64,000 bases of DNA from an uncultured Allobosea sp. (GCF_945956895.1 NZ_CAMFJF010000002.1:1-64000), one strand, 5' to 3'. Shown: positions 50,981 through 62,111, numbered from the stretch's first letter. The notes: generated by a model not told the origin, from the sequence alone. Made by a program: numbers and translations.

Positions 50981-51391
50981 TCACCCCTGCCCCGGCTTGA
51001 CGATCCGCGTCAGGCGGTTGTCGGTGAAGAGGTAGATCTCGCGGCCGCCGGGCTCGGAATAGAGCACCTGGACCTCGCGCTGGCCCTTGCCGCTCTCGCC
51101 GACCAGCACGTCGGTCGGGCGCCCGCCCTTCAACTTCACCAGCTCGCATTCGGTGATGCCCGGCGCGATCTCCTTCGGCAGCGGCCGGGTCGAGGGATCA
51201 AGCGAGGCACCGACGCTGCATTCGCCTTCCGGGGTCAGCACCGGCTCCTGCGTCGAGATGCCGGCGCTGGCGGAAGCCGTCTTGGTCGTAGTGACCCCGC
51301 CTTTGGTTTCGGACTGGAAGGCGAAACCGCCCATATCGACCGAGCAGCCGGCAAGGGCCGCGGTGCAGAGCAACAGAACAGGCAGTCTCAC
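50981..51391 (-). CDS. Lipoprotein of unknown function (136 aa)
   Basis: A GTG start that overlaps the holC stop (GTGA) begins VRLPVLLLCTAALAGCSVDM, a signal peptide with lipobox LAGC. The mature part is a small periplasmic domain with CSVGASLDPSTRP and TECELVKLKGG (two further cysteines), ending YLFTDNRLTRIVKP. Outer-membrane lipoprotein likely. Co-transcribed with holC. Confidence 0.8.
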   Translation of the reverse strand: MRLPVLLLCTAALAGCSVDMGGFAFQSETKGGVTTTKTASASAGISTQEPVLTPEGECSVGASLDPSTRPLPKEIAPGITECELVKLKGGRPTDVLVGESGKGQREVQVLYSEPGGREIYLFTDNRLTRIVKPGQG

Positions 51392-51840
51392 GCTTTCTTC
51401 TCCCAGCGGCCGGCATCGTCCTGCTGCCAGTAGCTGGCGGCATGGCCCGAGGCCCGGGCCTTCTTCCAATCCTCGCGGGCGGCGGCAAGCGCCTCGGGAT
51501 CGTCGCCATCGAATATCAGGACGACGCGCTCGTAGTCCTGCATTGCGTCGGGAATGCGGACCCCGTCGGCGCAGATCCGGACCTGTGCAGCGTTCGGATT
51601 ATGCGCCTGCGTCGTCAGCACCACCGGATTGCTAGCTGCATCCGCCTCCAGCGCCGTCACATGCGGCAGGAAGCTCTCATCCGCATAGGTCCAGAGGTGA
51701 TCGTCGAGCACGCTCAGGCGCTCCTGGCCGCCGACCTCGACGACGACCTTCTGGCCGCGCGACAGGGCGCGGTCGAGGATCGTCGGCAGGACCTGCTCCA
51801 GCGGACGGGACTGCAGATGAAAGAACAGAATCTCAGCCAT
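51388..51840 (-). CDS. holC: DNA polymerase III subunit chi (HolC)
   Basis: 150 residues with FFHLQSRPLEQVLPTILDRA, VVEVGGQERLSVLDDHLWTY and YERVVLIFDGDDPEAL, the HolC fold that links the clamp loader to SSB. It lies after pepA on the same strand, the usual position. Confidence 0.93.
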   Translation of the reverse strand: MAEILFFHLQSRPLEQVLPTILDRALSRGQKVVVEVGGQERLSVLDDHLWTYADESFLPHVTALEADAASNPVVLTTQAHNPNAAQVRICADGVRIPDAMQDYERVVLIFDGDDPEALAAAREDWKKARASGHAASYWQQDDAGRWEKKA

Positions 51841-51852
51841 CGGCGGCGCTCG

Positions 51853-51945
51853 CCGTCATCCCGGGCTTGACCCGGGATCCATCATAGAACACCGGAGCCC
51901 TTCGATGGATCCCGGATCTCCGCTTCGCTCCGTCCGGGATGACGG
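51853..51945. repeat. Palindromic dispersed repeat, family B, copy 2
   Basis: CCGTCATCCCGGGCTTGACC to GTCCGGGATGACGG with inner GGATCCATC/GATGGATCC arms, between holC and pepA. Confidence 0.85.
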
Positions 51946-51980
51946 CGGCGGTTCGATCGGAGAACGACGAAGCGTCCACA

Positions 51981-53474
51981 TCAATCCTCGTAGTGATCCG
52001 CGACCAGCCGGTCGAGCAGGCGCACGCCCCAGCCCGGCCCCCAGGAGCGGTTGATCTCCGAATTCGCGGCGGCCATTCCGGTTCCGGCGATATCGAGATG
52101 CGCCCAGGGCGTATCGTTGACATGGCGCTGCAGGAACTGCGCCGCGGTGATCGAGCCGCCATAGCGGCCGGCCGAGTTCTTCATGTCGGCGAATTTCGAA
52201 TCGATCATCTTGTCGTAGGCCTTGCCGAGCGGCAGACGCCAGACCGTCTCGCCGGTGGCGATGCCGGCCGCCGTCAGGCGCTCCGACAGCTCGTCATTGT
52301 TGCTGAACAGCCCGGCATTCTCCTGCGCCAGCGCAACGAGAATCGCGCCGGTCAGCGTCGCCAGGTTGATCATGAAGCGCGGCGAGAAGCGCTCCTGCGT
52401 GTACCAGAGCACATCAGCGAGAACGAGGCGGCCCTCGGCGTCGGTATTGATGATCTCGATGGTCTGGCCGGAGAGCGAGGTCACGATGTCGCCGGGGCGC
52501 TGGGCGTTGCCGTCGGGCATGTTCTCGACGAGGCCGATCACGCCAATGGCGTTGACCTTGGCCTTGCGGCCGGCCAGCGCCTGCATCAGGCCGACGACGC
52601 AGGCCGCGCCCGCCATGTCGCCCTTCATGTCCTCCATACTGGCGCCGGGCTTCAGAGAGATGCCGCCGGTATCGAAGGTCACGCCCTTGCCGACAAAGGC
52701 GATGGGCTTCTCGTCCTTCTTCGCGCCGTTCCAGCGCATGATCGCGACGCGGCTCTCGCGGCGCGAGCCCTGGCCGACGCCGAGCAGCGCGCGCATGCCG
52801 ATCTTCTTCAACGCCTTCTCGTCGAGGATCTCGATCTCGACGCCGAGCTTCTCGAGCTTGGCGGCGCGGTCGGCGAATTCTTCCGGGTAGAGGACGTTCG
52901 GCGGCTCGTTCACGAGGTCGCGCGCCTGGATCACGCCGGCGGCGATGGCATCGGCCGTCTTCACGGCCTTCTTCACGGCGGAGGGATCGGCCGCGCGCAG
53001 CGAGACCGTCAGCGGCTCGGCCTCGTCCTTGTCCTTGCTCTTGGTCTTGTAGCGGTCGAAGGCATAGGCGCGCAGCCTGAGGCCGAGCGCGATATCGGCG
53101 GCCTGCTTCGGCTCGATCCGGCCGTCGGGCAGCGCCAGGACGATCTCGGCGCTGCGACCGGCGCCGAGCCGGCCAGCGATGGCGCCGCCGAGCTTGACGA
53201 AATCGAGCTTGGCGCGCTCGTCCTCCGGCCCGACGCCGACGACGACCAGACGCTCGTAGGAAGCTCCCTCCGGCGACGGCAATGTCAGCCCGGCCAGCGC
53301 CTTGCCCTTGAAGCGCTCGGCGGCGGCGGCCCGCGTCAGCAGCGCCTGCGCGCCCGCGCCGGCCCATTCCCGAGCCGCGCCGGGCACGGCGAGCCCGTCC
53401 GAGACGAGGATCACGAGATCCTGCCCCTCGACGGCATCCAGGGCTTTGATCTCCAGCTTCAGGCGCTGCGACAT
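51981..53474 (-). CDS. pepA: Leucyl aminopeptidase (PepA)
   Basis: An M17 zinc peptidase of 497 residues. [36 protein letters not shown] and [18 protein letters not shown] are the metal and active-site segments. The start [10 protein letters not shown] at 53474. It is divergent from lptF; in alphaproteobacteria pepA, holC and lptFG are commonly adjacent. Confidence 0.97.
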   Translation of the reverse strand: MSQRLKLEIKALDAVEGQDLVILVSDGLAVPGAAREWAGAGAQALLTRAAAAERFKGKALAGLTLPSPEGASYERLVVVGVGPEDERAKLDFVKLGGAIAGRLGAGRSAEIVLALPDGRIEPKQAADIALGLRLRAYAFDRYKTKSKDKDEAEPLTVSLRAADPSAVKKAVKTADAIAAGVIQARDLVNEPPNVLYPEEFADRAAKLEKLGVEIEILDEKALKKIGMRALLGVGQGSRRESRVAIMRWNGAKKDEKPIAFVGKGVTFDTGGISLKPGASMEDMKGDMAGAACVVGLMQALAGRKAKVNAIGVIGLVENMPDGNAQRPGDIVTSLSGQTIEIINTDAEGRLVLADVLWYTQERFSPRFMINLATLTGAILVALAQENAGLFSNNDELSERLTAAGIATGETVWRLPLGKAYDKMIDSKFADMKNSAGRYGGSITAAQFLQRHVNDTPWAHLDIAGTGMAAANSEINRSWGPGWGVRLLDRLVADHYED

Positions 53475-53574
53475 GATCCGCTCACAATCTTGCGAAAATG
53501 ACAGGGGAAGGACACTAGACGGCAGACGGCAAACGATTCCCGTTTGCGCCCTCGCCGCGCCTATACCATAGGGT

Positions 53575-54822
53575 GTGTCCGACGAACCACCTCGGAGGGC
53601 ACCCGCCCTCAAGCTCCGGAACCGACGCGTGCTTCTCAACCGCCTCGATCGCTACATCCTGAAGATCGCGGCGGTGGCGGCGATCGTGCTGCTGCTTGGC
53701 CTTACCGGCGTGATCTGGGTCACGCAGGCGCTGCGCGAGGTCGATCTCATCACCGGCAAGGGCCAGACGGTCCTGATCTTCCTGACCGTGACGCTGCTTT
53801 CGCTGCCGGCCCTGATCGCCGGCATCGCGCCCGTCGCGCTGTTCATGTCGACGCTCTACACGCTGAACAGGCTCAACGGCGATTCCGAGCTGATCGTGAT
53901 GAACGCCGCCGGCGTGGCGCCGCAACGCCTCACGCGCCCCTTCATCGTGCTGACGGTCGCGGCCTCGCTGATCGTCGCCTGGATGACGATCTCGGTGATG
54001 CCGGCGAGCTTCCGCATGCTGCGCGACCTGATCACGCTGATCCGCGCCGATTTCGTCGCCAACGTGGTGAAGGAAGGCCAGTTCGTCTCGCTCGATTCCG
54101 GCGTGACCTTCCACTATCGCGAGAAGGCCGGCGACGCGCTGATCGGCATCTTCATGCAGGACCGGCGCGACCCCGCGCAGCCCTCGATCTATCTCGCCGA
54201 GCGCGGCCGGACGGTCGAGGCCGAAGGCCAGAGCTTCCTCATGCTGGAAAAGGGCACGATCCAGCGCGAGGCCAAGAACACCTCGACGACCTCGATTATC
54301 TCCTTCGAGCGCTATGCCCTGAATCTGTCGGCCCTGACCGGCGATTCGAGCGGCGGCCCCGGCGAGGGCGACGGCGACAAGGTGATCTACAAGCCGCGCG
54401 AACGCTCGACCTGGGAGTTGCTCCGGCAGGACCCGAACGAGGCCTATTACAAGATCCAGGAAGGCCGCTTCCGGGCCGAATTGCACAACCGGCTCTCCTC
54501 CCCGCTCTATCCCTTCGCCTTCATGCTGATCGCCTTCGCCGCCATCGGCGAGGCGCGCACGACCCGCCAGGGACGGGCGCTGGCGATCCAGTCGGCGATC
54601 ATGATCGTGGGCGCCACCCGCATCGCAGCCTACGCCGCGTGGACTGCGAGCGTGCGCTCCCCCTTCGCGGCCGCGCTGCTCTACATCCTGCCGATCGCAG
54701 CCATCATCCTGGCCACGAGCCTCATCTTCTACGGCGCGCGAATCCAACCCGTCATGGCCCGCATCGCCTCTCCCCTCACCACGCCGCTGGTCAATCTCGC
54801 GGCCCGTTTCCGGCGCGCCTGA
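53575..54822 (+). CDS. lptF: LPS export ABC transporter permease LptF
   Basis: 415 residues with membrane helices near 25-50, 65-85 and 100-120, a periplasmic beta-jellyroll region, and three C-terminal helices, the LptF/LptG layout (YjgP/YjgQ family). [20 protein letters not shown] begins the first helix. A GTG start is used; a slightly later start is possible. The stop overlaps the lptG start by one base. It moves LPS from the inner membrane with LptG and LptB. Confidence 0.93.
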   Translation: MSDEPPRRAPALKLRNRRVLLNRLDRYILKIAAVAAIVLLLGLTGVIWVTQALREVDLITGKGQTVLIFLTVTLLSLPALIAGIAPVALFMSTLYTLNRLNGDSELIVMNAAGVAPQRLTRPFIVLTVAASLIVAWMTISVMPASFRMLRDLITLIRADFVANVVKEGQFVSLDSGVTFHYREKAGDALIGIFMQDRRDPAQPSIYLAERGRTVEAEGQSFLMLEKGTIQREAKNTSTTSIISFERYALNLSALTGDSSGGPGEGDGDKVIYKPRERSTWELLRQDPNEAYYKIQEGRFRAELHNRLSSPLYPFAFMLIAFAAIGEARTTRQGRALAIQSAIMIVGATRIAAYAAWTASVRSPFAAALLYILPIAAIILATSLIFYGARIQPVMARIASPLTTPLVNLAARFRRA

Positions 54823-55913
54823 TGCTGCTGTTCTCGACCTTCGGGCGCTATCTGACGAAGCGCTTCGCACGCGCTATCCTGGGCGTCTTCAGCACGTTCT
54901 TCTTCCTGATCGGGACGCTCGATTTCGTCGAGCTGATGCGGCGCGCCGGCGATTCCCCGATCGCGACGACGCCGCGCATCGTTCAGCTCGCGCTGTTCCG
55001 GGCGCCGGCCGTCGCCGAGCAGATCTTCCCCTTCGCCGCGCTGTTCGGCGGCATGTTCGCGCTGCTGACGCTGAGCCGGAAGCTCGAGCTCGTCGTCGCC
55101 CGCTCCGTCGGCGTCTCGGCCTGGCAGTTCCTGCAGCCCGCGGCAGCAGTGGCGGGCGTCATCGGGCTTGTCTCGATCCTGATCTACAACCCGGTCGCGG
55201 CCGAGCTGAAGCGCAAGGCTACGGCGCTGGAGACGCGCCTGTTCGTCCGCTCCGGCGGCAAATCCGGCCTGCCCAAGGAAATCTGGCTGCGGCAGCGCAG
55301 CGTCGACGGGCAGGCGATCATTCGCGCAGCCGGCGCCTTGCCCGACGAAGACGGATTGTCGCAGGTCGCGTTCTTCATCTTCAACCCGAACGGCAGCTTC
55401 AAGGAACGAATCGACGCCAGGCAAGCCCTGCTGCGCCCAGGACACTGGGAGCTCAGCGACGCGCGCACCACCTCCGCCACGGAAGAGCCACAGAGCTATA
55501 AGAGCTACACGCTCGCAACGACGCTGGAGCCGGAACAGATGCGCCAGAGCTTCACCCCACCCGATGCGGTGGGCTTCTGGTCCATGCCGACTGTGATCGA
55601 CAGGACACAGCGCGCCGGCCTCGACACGACGCCATATAAGCTGCGTTATCAATCGCTTATGGCACGGCCGCTACTGCTCATCGCCATGGTTCTGGTGGCA
55701 GCATCCGTTTCTTTAAGATTTTTCAGGTTTGGTGGTGTGACCAAACTGGTGGTGGGTGGCGTCGCGGCTGGCTTCGTGCTCTATGTGGCGACACAACTGT
55801 CGGAGGAGCTCGGGTCGTCGGGAATCGTCAACCCGGTCGTCGCGGCGTGGTTGCCTGCAGCATTGGGGGCAATGCTGGGAGCACTCGCCCTCCTCCATCA
55901 GGAAGATGGGTGA
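54822..55913 (+). CDS. lptG: LPS export ABC transporter permease LptG
   Basis: 363 residues of the same YjgP/YjgQ fold (FGRYLTKRFARAILGVFSTF first helix; LMARPLLLIAMVLVAASVSL near the C-terminus). The ATG at 54822 overlaps the lptF stop (TGATG). The open frame far upstream is a shadow. Confidence 0.94.
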   Translation: MLLFSTFGRYLTKRFARAILGVFSTFFFLIGTLDFVELMRRAGDSPIATTPRIVQLALFRAPAVAEQIFPFAALFGGMFALLTLSRKLELVVARSVGVSAWQFLQPAAAVAGVIGLVSILIYNPVAAELKRKATALETRLFVRSGGKSGLPKEIWLRQRSVDGQAIIRAAGALPDEDGLSQVAFFIFNPNGSFKERIDARQALLRPGHWELSDARTTSATEEPQSYKSYTLATTLEPEQMRQSFTPPDAVGFWSMPTVIDRTQRAGLDTTPYKLRYQSLMARPLLLIAMVLVAASVSLRFFRFGGVTKLVVGGVAAGFVLYVATQLSEELGSSGIVNPVVAAWLPAALGAMLGALALLHQEDG

Positions 55914-55950
55914 AACGTACTGTGCCTATGGTTAATTTCGAGTTTACAAG

Positions 55951-58524
55951 ATGGGTCCAGGAGTGAACCGGCTGGCACGTTTTGCTGCGGCGACGGCACT
56001 CGCCTCCAGCCTGGCCTATCTGCTGGCCGGGCCGGCCTATGCCCAGAATCGGGCAGCCGGCGCGCAAGCCAAGCCCGCGGCTGCCACGGCGGCGCCTGCG
56101 AAGCCGCAGGACCGCATGGTCGTCGACGCGACCGAGCTCGTCTACGACAACGACAAGAAGACGGTCGCGGCCGTCGGCAACGTCCAGATTCTCTATCAAG
56201 GCCGGACGATCGAGGCCGACAAGGTCATCTACGACCAGGCGAACAAGCGCGTCACCGCCATCGGCAATGCCCGGATCATCGAATCCAACGGCACGGTCAT
56301 CACCGGCGAGAAGTTCAACCTGACCGATGATTTCCGCGACGGTTTCATCGACTCGCTACGCGTCGTGAATCCGGACAAGACCCGCTTCTCGGCGCCGCGC
56401 GCCGAGCGGACGGACGGCGAGACCTTCGTCTTCGACAAGGGCATCTACACCGCCTGCGAGCCCTGCAAGGACAATCCCGAGCGCCCGCCGCTCTGGCAGG
56501 TCCGTGCTGCGCGCATCATCCACAAGAAGTCGGAGCAGACGATCTATTACGAGGATGCGCGCGTCGAGTTCGCGGGCATCCCGATGGCCTATATCCCGTA
56601 TATGTCGGGGCCGGATTCGACGGTGAAGCGCAAGTCCGGCTTCCTGTCACCGCGTTTCATGAACACTGCCGCGCTCGGCTACGGCGTCGGCCTGCCCTAT
56701 TTCCTCAACCTCGCGCCGAATTACGACCTGACGCTTACGCCCACCTATCTCAGCCGCCAGGGCTTCCTGGGGCAGGTGGAATGGCGGCACCGCCTGATGA
56801 CCGGCTCCTACGCGATCCGGGCTTCCGGCATTTTCCAGCAAGATCAGGCTGCCTATCTGCCCAGCCCGCTCGGCCCGCGCGACAAGGAATTCCGCGGCTC
56901 AGTGGAAACCAACGGTAAGTTCTTTATCAACCCGCGCTGGACGATCGGCTGGAATGCCGCGATGTCGACGGATCGCTGGTTCTACAAGAACTACCGCATC
57001 CGCAACGAGAGCCTCAGCACTACCACCTACCTGCAGGAATCGATCTCGACCGCCTATCTGAACGGGCAGAGCGAGAACGCCTGGTTCGACCTGCGCGGCT
57101 ATTATTTCCAGCCGCTGAACTATCAGGACTGGCAGAAGCAGCAGCCTGTCGTCCTGCCCGTGCTGGACTACAACAAGCGCATCAACAAGCCGTCCTTCCT
57201 CGGGGGCGAGCTCTCGTTCACCGCCAATGTCACGAGCCTGAATCGCGACACCGCCGCCTTCTCGCAACTGCCGCAGCAGAAGAGCTATCTGATCACGACG
57301 CCGAGCTACTCGCTCTATGACGGCTGCGCCATCTACGACAAGAACCACTGCCTCGTGCGCGGCCTTGCCGGCAATGTCTCGCGTGCCACGGTCGAAGCCT
57401 CCTGGCGGCGCAATTTCATCGATCCGCTCGGGCAGATGTGGACGCCGTATGCCTCGGTTCGAGCTGACGTCTTCTCGATCAACCCCAATACCAGCGGTGT
57501 GATCAATTCGCCCGTCGCGACCATCGCCGATACCTCGGACGAGGTCTTCGGGCGCGTGATGCCGGCCATTGGGCTGATGTATCGCTACCCGTTCGTCGCC
57601 AAGACCGACTGGGGCACCCATATCATCGAGCCGGTCGCGCAGATCGTCGCCCGCCCGAACGAGACCAACAGCCTGCGCGTCGCCAACGAGGACGCGCAGA
57701 GCCTCGTCTTCGACGCCAACAACCTGTTCGAGTGGAGCGGCAAGTTCTCCGGCTTCGATCGCGTCGAAGGCGGGACCCGCGCGAATGTCGGTGCGCTCTA
57801 CACAGGGCGCTTCGGCAAGGAAGCCTTCGCCAACATGCTGTTCGGCCAGTCCTTCCAGCTCGCCGGCCGCAATTCCTATGCCAGCGGAGACCTGCTCAAC
57901 ACCGGCCTGAATTCCGGTCTCGATACCCGCAACTCCGACTATGTGGCCCGCGCCCAGATTTCGCCCTTCAAGGGCTTCTTCCTGACCGGTGCGACGCGTC
58001 TCAATGCGACGACCTTCGAGGCACAGCGCATCGACGCAGCCGCGACCTATGCCAACAGCGTCATCACAGCATCGGTCGGCTATGGCCGCTACGAGCCGCA
58101 GCCCGATCTCGGCATCACCCGCCGCCGCGAGGGTCTTTCGCTGAACGGGTCGCTCAAGGTCGCCGATAACTGGCGCTTGCGGGCCGGCGTGCTGTTCGAT
58201 CTGGACAAGTACAAATACGATCGCGAGCTCTACCGGACCGCCTATGCGTCCTATCTGGCAGCTCCGACCGTATCGGCGATCCCGGTCTATCCGAATACCG
58301 GGCCGTTCCAGACGGCATCGACCTCCTTCGGCATCAATTACACCGACGAGTGCACGGTCTTCGACATCAGCTATTCGCAGAGCTATGCCGACCGCCAGTC
58401 GGGGTCGACGAAGGACACGCGCACGGTCATGTTCCGCCTGGAGCTGCGCACGCTGGGCGAGATCAGCTACTCGCAGAATCTCAGCTCGAGCTCGTCGAGC
58501 GACGGCGTCAGTTCCTCCAACTAG
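55951..58524 (+). CDS. lptD: LPS-assembly protein LptD
   Basis: 857 residues. A signal peptide (ATALASSLAYLLAGPAYA, cleavage before Q) precedes an OstA-like beta-jellyroll at about 50-165 (VDATELVYDNDKKTVAAVGN). A large outer-membrane barrel follows, with two Cys (CEPC) at the jellyroll-barrel border and a serine-rich C-terminal tail (SSSSSSDGVSSS). It inserts LPS in the outer leaflet with LptE. Downstream pdxA begins only 21 bases later. Confidence 0.95.
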   Translation: MGPGVNRLARFAAATALASSLAYLLAGPAYAQNRAAGAQAKPAAATAAPAKPQDRMVVDATELVYDNDKKTVAAVGNVQILYQGRTIEADKVIYDQANKRVTAIGNARIIESNGTVITGEKFNLTDDFRDGFIDSLRVVNPDKTRFSAPRAERTDGETFVFDKGIYTACEPCKDNPERPPLWQVRAARIIHKKSEQTIYYEDARVEFAGIPMAYIPYMSGPDSTVKRKSGFLSPRFMNTAALGYGVGLPYFLNLAPNYDLTLTPTYLSRQGFLGQVEWRHRLMTGSYAIRASGIFQQDQAAYLPSPLGPRDKEFRGSVETNGKFFINPRWTIGWNAAMSTDRWFYKNYRIRNESLSTTTYLQESISTAYLNGQSENAWFDLRGYYFQPLNYQDWQKQQPVVLPVLDYNKRINKPSFLGGELSFTANVTSLNRDTAAFSQLPQQKSYLITTPSYSLYDGCAIYDKNHCLVRGLAGNVSRATVEASWRRNFIDPLGQMWTPYASVRADVFSINPNTSGVINSPVATIADTSDEVFGRVMPAIGLMYRYPFVAKTDWGTHIIEPVAQIVARPNETNSLRVANEDAQSLVFDANNLFEWSGKFSGFDRVEGGTRANVGALYTGRFGKEAFANMLFGQSFQLAGRNSYASGDLLNTGLNSGLDTRNSDYVARAQISPFKGFFLTGATRLNATTFEAQRIDAAATYANSVITASVGYGRYEPQPDLGITRRREGLSLNGSLKVADNWRLRAGVLFDLDKYKYDRELYRTAYASYLAAPTVSAIPVYPNTGPFQTASTSFGINYTDECTVFDISYSQSYADRQSGSTKDTRTVMFRLELRTLGEISYSQNLSSSSSSDGVSSSN

Positions 58525-58545
58525 TTGTCGCGGCGGCCCGAAACC

Positions 58546-59604
58546 ATGGGCCGCCTCATTCTTCAGGGCGCGGAGCTCGTCTTGCCGGCAAAACCGCTCG
58601 CATTGACACAGGGCGATCCGGCCGGGATCGGGCCGGAATTGACCCTTCGTGCCTGGCTGGAACGCAGCGCGCGGGCGCTTCCCGCCTTCGCCTGCATCGG
58701 GAACATCGACCACCTCGCCAATGTCTCCGACCGGCTGGGCTGGAGCGTGCCGCTACAGGCCTGCGGCTGGAGCGACGTTGGCGCCGTTTTCACCGATGCA
58801 TTGCCAGTTGTCCCGCTTGCTTCCGCGGCTTGCGCCGTTGTTTCCGGCAGGCCTGATCCGGCGACAGCCGCGGGCACGATCAGCTCGATCAACCAGGCGG
58901 TCGCGGCGGTCGGCGCCGGCGAGGCCGCTGCCGTCGTCACCAATCCGATCGCGAAATCTGTGCTTTATCAGGCCGGCTTCAAGCATCCCGGCCATACGGA
59001 ATATCTCGCATATCTGGCAGCCCGGGGCGGCGTCGAGCCGCGCCCCGTGATGATGCTCTGGTGCGAAGAGCTCGCCGTCGTGCCGGTGACGATCCACGAG
59101 CCTCTGCGCCGGGTGCCGGAGCTCCTGACCACCGCGCTCATTGTCGAGACCGGCCGGATCGTCGCGGCGGAGCTGCGCAGCCGCTTCGGCATCGCCGCGC
59201 CACGGCTGGCGATCAGCGGGCTCAATCCCCATGCTGGCGAGAACGGCACGATGGGCCACGAGGACGGGGACATCGTCGCGCCGGCCATCGCCCAGTTGCA
59301 GGCAGAGGGCATCGATGCGCGCGGCCCTTACCCCGCCGATACGATGTTCCATGCCCGCGCGCGGGCCGGCTATGACGCGGCGCTGGCGATGTATCACGAC
59401 CAGGCCCTGATCCCGATCAAGACGATCGCCTTCGACGAAGGCGTCAACGTGACGCTAGGCCTGCCCTTCATCCGGACCTCCCCGGACCACGGCACGGCCT
59501 TCGACATCGCAGGCCAGGGCATCGCGCGGCCCGACAGTCTCTGTGCCGCCCTGAAGCTCGCCGCCCGGATGGCCGAGCGAGTGCTTACGGACACTGCTTC
59601 ATGA
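58546..59604 (+). CDS. pdxA: 4-hydroxythreonine-4-phosphate dehydrogenase (PdxA)
   Basis: 352 residues of vitamin B6 synthesis. [35 protein letters not shown] and the metal-binding HPGHTEYLA, then [19 protein letters not shown]. The ATG at 58546 adds about 15 residues before the usual start. It is followed by rsmA with an ATGA overlap. No surA lies between lptD and pdxA. Confidence 0.95.
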   Translation: MGRLILQGAELVLPAKPLALTQGDPAGIGPELTLRAWLERSARALPAFACIGNIDHLANVSDRLGWSVPLQACGWSDVGAVFTDALPVVPLASAACAVVSGRPDPATAAGTISSINQAVAAVGAGEAAAVVTNPIAKSVLYQAGFKHPGHTEYLAYLAARGGVEPRPVMMLWCEELAVVPVTIHEPLRRVPELLTTALIVETGRIVAAELRSRFGIAAPRLAISGLNPHAGENGTMGHEDGDIVAPAIAQLQAEGIDARGPYPADTMFHARARAGYDAALAMYHDQALIPIKTIAFDEGVNVTLGLPFIRTSPDHGTAFDIAGQGIARPDSLCAALKLAARMAERVLTDTAS

Positions 59605-60449
59605 GCCAGATCGACGACCTGCCGCCGCTGCGCGAGGTGGTGGAGCGCCATGGACTGATGGCGCAGAAGGCGCTCGGCCAGAACTTCCTGTTCGACCTCA
59701 ACCTGACGAGCCGGATCGCGCGTGCGGCCGGACCGCTCGAAGGCCAGACGGTGGTCGAGATCGGCCCCGGCCCCGGCGGGTTGACGCGAGCGCTGCTGGC
59801 GAACGGCGCCCGGCGCGTGATCGCGATCGAGCGGGACCGGCGCTGCCTGCCGGCGCTCGCCGAAATCGCGGCGCATTATCCGGGCCGGCTGGAGGTCGTC
59901 GACGGCGATGCGCTCGCCGTCGACCTCTCGCCCTATCTCGCGGGAGAGCGGGCGCGGATCGTCGCCAACCTGCCCTATAATATCGGCACGCCGCTGCTGG
60001 TCGGCTGGCTCAGCCTCGAACCCTGGCCGTCCTGGTGGGACTCGCTGACGCTGATGTTCCAGCGCGAGGTCGCCGAGCGCATCGTCGCAACGCCGGAAGA
60101 GCGCGCCGATTACGGCCGGCTCGCCGTGCTCTCGAACTGGCGCTGCGAGACGAAGATCCTGTTCGACGTGCCGCGCAGCGCCTTCGTGCCGCCGCCGAAG
60201 ATCACTTCGTCCATCGTTCAGCTCATCCCGCGTGCAGAGCCGGAGCCCTGCGACCGGCGCCTGCTGGAGCGGGTGACGCTCGCCGCCTTCGGCCAGCGCC
60301 GCAAGATGCTGCGGCAGAGCCTGAAAGCCGTGCTGCCGGACCCGGCGCCGATCATCGCGGCGGCCGGCCTCACCGAGACGGCCCGCGCCGAGGAGATCCC
60401 GGTCTCGGGCTTCGTGAAGCTGGCGAACGCGCTCGCCGGGCAGCGCTGA
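59601..60449 (+). CDS. rsmA: 16S rRNA dimethyladenosine transferase (RsmA/KsgA)
   Basis: 282 residues, AdoMet-dependent. [18 protein letters not shown] at the start, [17 protein letters not shown] (motif I) and [12 protein letters not shown] (motif IV, NLPY). It dimethylates two adenines in 16S rRNA helix 45. It ends base-to-base with the convergent gmk stop (TGA then TCA), with no spacer. Confidence 0.97.
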   Translation: MSQIDDLPPLREVVERHGLMAQKALGQNFLFDLNLTSRIARAAGPLEGQTVVEIGPGPGGLTRALLANGARRVIAIERDRRCLPALAEIAAHYPGRLEVVDGDALAVDLSPYLAGERARIVANLPYNIGTPLLVGWLSLEPWPSWWDSLTLMFQREVAERIVATPEERADYGRLAVLSNWRCETKILFDVPRSAFVPPPKITSSIVQLIPRAEPEPCDRRLLERVTLAAFGQRRKMLRQSLKAVLPDPAPIIAAAGLTETARAEEIPVSGFVKLANALAGQR

Positions 60450-61097
60450 TCAGGGCAGCTGTTCGGCCAGCAGCTGGTCGACGAAGTCGCTGAGGCCGAC
60501 GGCGCGGCTGCGCTTCAGCCGCTCGGCCGTCAGGATCGCCTTGATCGACTCGTAGGCCGCCTGAAGATCGTTGTTGACGATGACGTAGTCGTACTGGCTC
60601 CAGCGCGCGATCTCGTCACGGGCATTGGCGAGGCGCTTGATGATGACCTCCTCGGCATCCTCGGCGCGGCGGATCAGCCGCGAGCGCAGCTCCGCCATCG
60701 AAGGCGGCAGGATAAAGATGGTGACGACATCAGCCCGCGCCTTCTTGACGATCTGCTGGGTGCCCTGCCAGTCGATGTCGAACAGCACGTCGCGCCCGGC
60801 CGCCAGCGAAGCCTCGACCTCCTTGCGCGGTGTACCGTAGCCGTTGCCATGGACCTCCGCCCATTCCAGCAGGTCGTTATGCTGGCGCATCACGTCGAAG
60901 GTCGCGCGGTCGATGAAGCGGTAATGCACGCCCTCGATCTCGGACGGGCGCTTGGCGCGGGTCGTCACCGAGATCGACAGGTCGAGATTGTTCTCGCTCT
61001 TGAGGTTGCGGGTGAGCGTCGTCTTGCCGGCACCGGAGGGCGAGGACAGGATCAGCATCAGGCCGCGACGGGCCGGGTGAAGGGTCTCGGCAGTCAT
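60450..61097 (-). CDS. gmk: Guanylate kinase (Gmk)
   Basis: 215 residues; P-loop SSPSGAGKTTL, GMP-binding SVTTRAKRPSEIEGVHYRF, lid VIIKRLANARDEIARW. It phosphorylates GMP. A GTG at 61106 overlapping the yicC stop is in frame and could be the true start (GTGA coupling). Confidence 0.97.
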   Translation of the reverse strand: MTAETLHPARRGLMLILSSPSGAGKTTLTRNLKSENNLDLSISVTTRAKRPSEIEGVHYRFIDRATFDVMRQHNDLLEWAEVHGNGYGTPRKEVEASLAAGRDVLFDIDWQGTQQIVKKARADVVTIFILPPSMAELRSRLIRRAEDAEEVIIKRLANARDEIARWSQYDYVIVNNDLQAAYESIKAILTAERLKRSRAVGLSDFVDQLLAEQLP

Positions 61098-61102
61098 CCG
61101 GC

Positions 61103-61984
61103 TCACTCCACGTTCTGGACCTGCTCACGCATCTGGTCGACGACCGTGCGGAGCTCAAGCCCGATGCGCGACAGGCCGGGATCATTCGCCTTGGCGCAGA
61201 GCGTCGACGCCTCGCGGCCGAATTCCTGCGAGAGGAAGTCGAGCTTGCGGCCGATCGGCCCACCCTTGGCCAGCAATTCGCGCAGAGCTTCGACATGGGC
61301 ATGCAGGCGATCGATCTCCTCGCGGATATCGGCGCGCACGGCGATCAGCGCCGCCTCCTGGTGAAGGCGCTGCGGATCGAAGCCATTATTCGAACCCAGA
61401 AGCGCCTCGACCTGCGCCGCGATCCGGGCGCGGATCGCCTCGCTGCTGCGGGCCGGATGATGCTCCGCCTCGCCAGCGAATCGGGCGATGGTTTCGAGAT
61501 GGCCAACGACGATCGCCTCAAGAGCGCGGCCTTCGGCGGCCCGTGCTTCCTTCAAGGCGGTGGTGACGGCGTCGAGTCCAGCAAGAGCCGGCGCCTCGAC
61601 CGCGCCCAGCACATCCGGCGCCTCGTCGGCATAGTCCACGACGCCGCGGATGCCGAGCAGCCCGTCATAGGATGGCGGATTGATGCCGGCAGCCGGCGGC
61701 AGCCTCTCGACCGCCTCGAGCAGCGCCGCAAGGACCGCCTCGTTGACGCGCGGACGCGGTGGGCCGGCATCGCTGGTGACGGCAAGATTGACGTGCAGCG
61801 TTCCGCGCGAGAACGCGGCACCCAGCTTCTTGCGGGCGGCTTCGGCGAGAACCTCGAAGCCGGGCGGGACGCGAACGCGCAGGTCGAGCCCGCGTCCATT
61901 GACGCTGCGGATTTCCCAGGCCCAACTATGGACCCCGGCCGTCCCGGCCGCACGGGCGAACCCCGTCATGCTTTCGATGGCCAT
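61103..61984 (-). CDS. yicC: YicC/YloC-family endoribonuclease
   Basis: 293 residues: SMTGFARAAGTAGVHSWAWE and VNGRGLDLRVRVPPGFEVLA at the N-terminus and KGGPIGRKLDFLSQEFGREA at the C-terminus, the two YicC signature blocks. Recent work in related proteins shows endoribonuclease activity. It lies directly upstream of gmk. Confidence 0.94.
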   Translation of the reverse strand: MAIESMTGFARAAGTAGVHSWAWEIRSVNGRGLDLRVRVPPGFEVLAEAARKKLGAAFSRGTLHVNLAVTSDAGPPRPRVNEAVLAALLEAVERLPPAAGINPPSYDGLLGIRGVVDYADEAPDVLGAVEAPALAGLDAVTTALKEARAAEGRALEAIVVGHLETIARFAGEAEHHPARSSEAIRARIAAQVEALLGSNNGFDPQRLHQEAALIAVRADIREEIDRLHAHVEALRELLAKGGPIGRKLDFLSQEFGREASTLCAKANDPGLSRIGLELRTVVDQMREQVQNVE

Positions 61985-62111
61985 CGCCCCTGCCGCCTTT
62001 GTTCAAGATCGGGCGGGACCGTAGTGGCGCACACCCGCGACAGCAAGCGGCCGACGGTCGGAAAATGGGGATGGGGGGCCTTTGGAACCCGCCGATTTCA
62101 GACCAGACACG

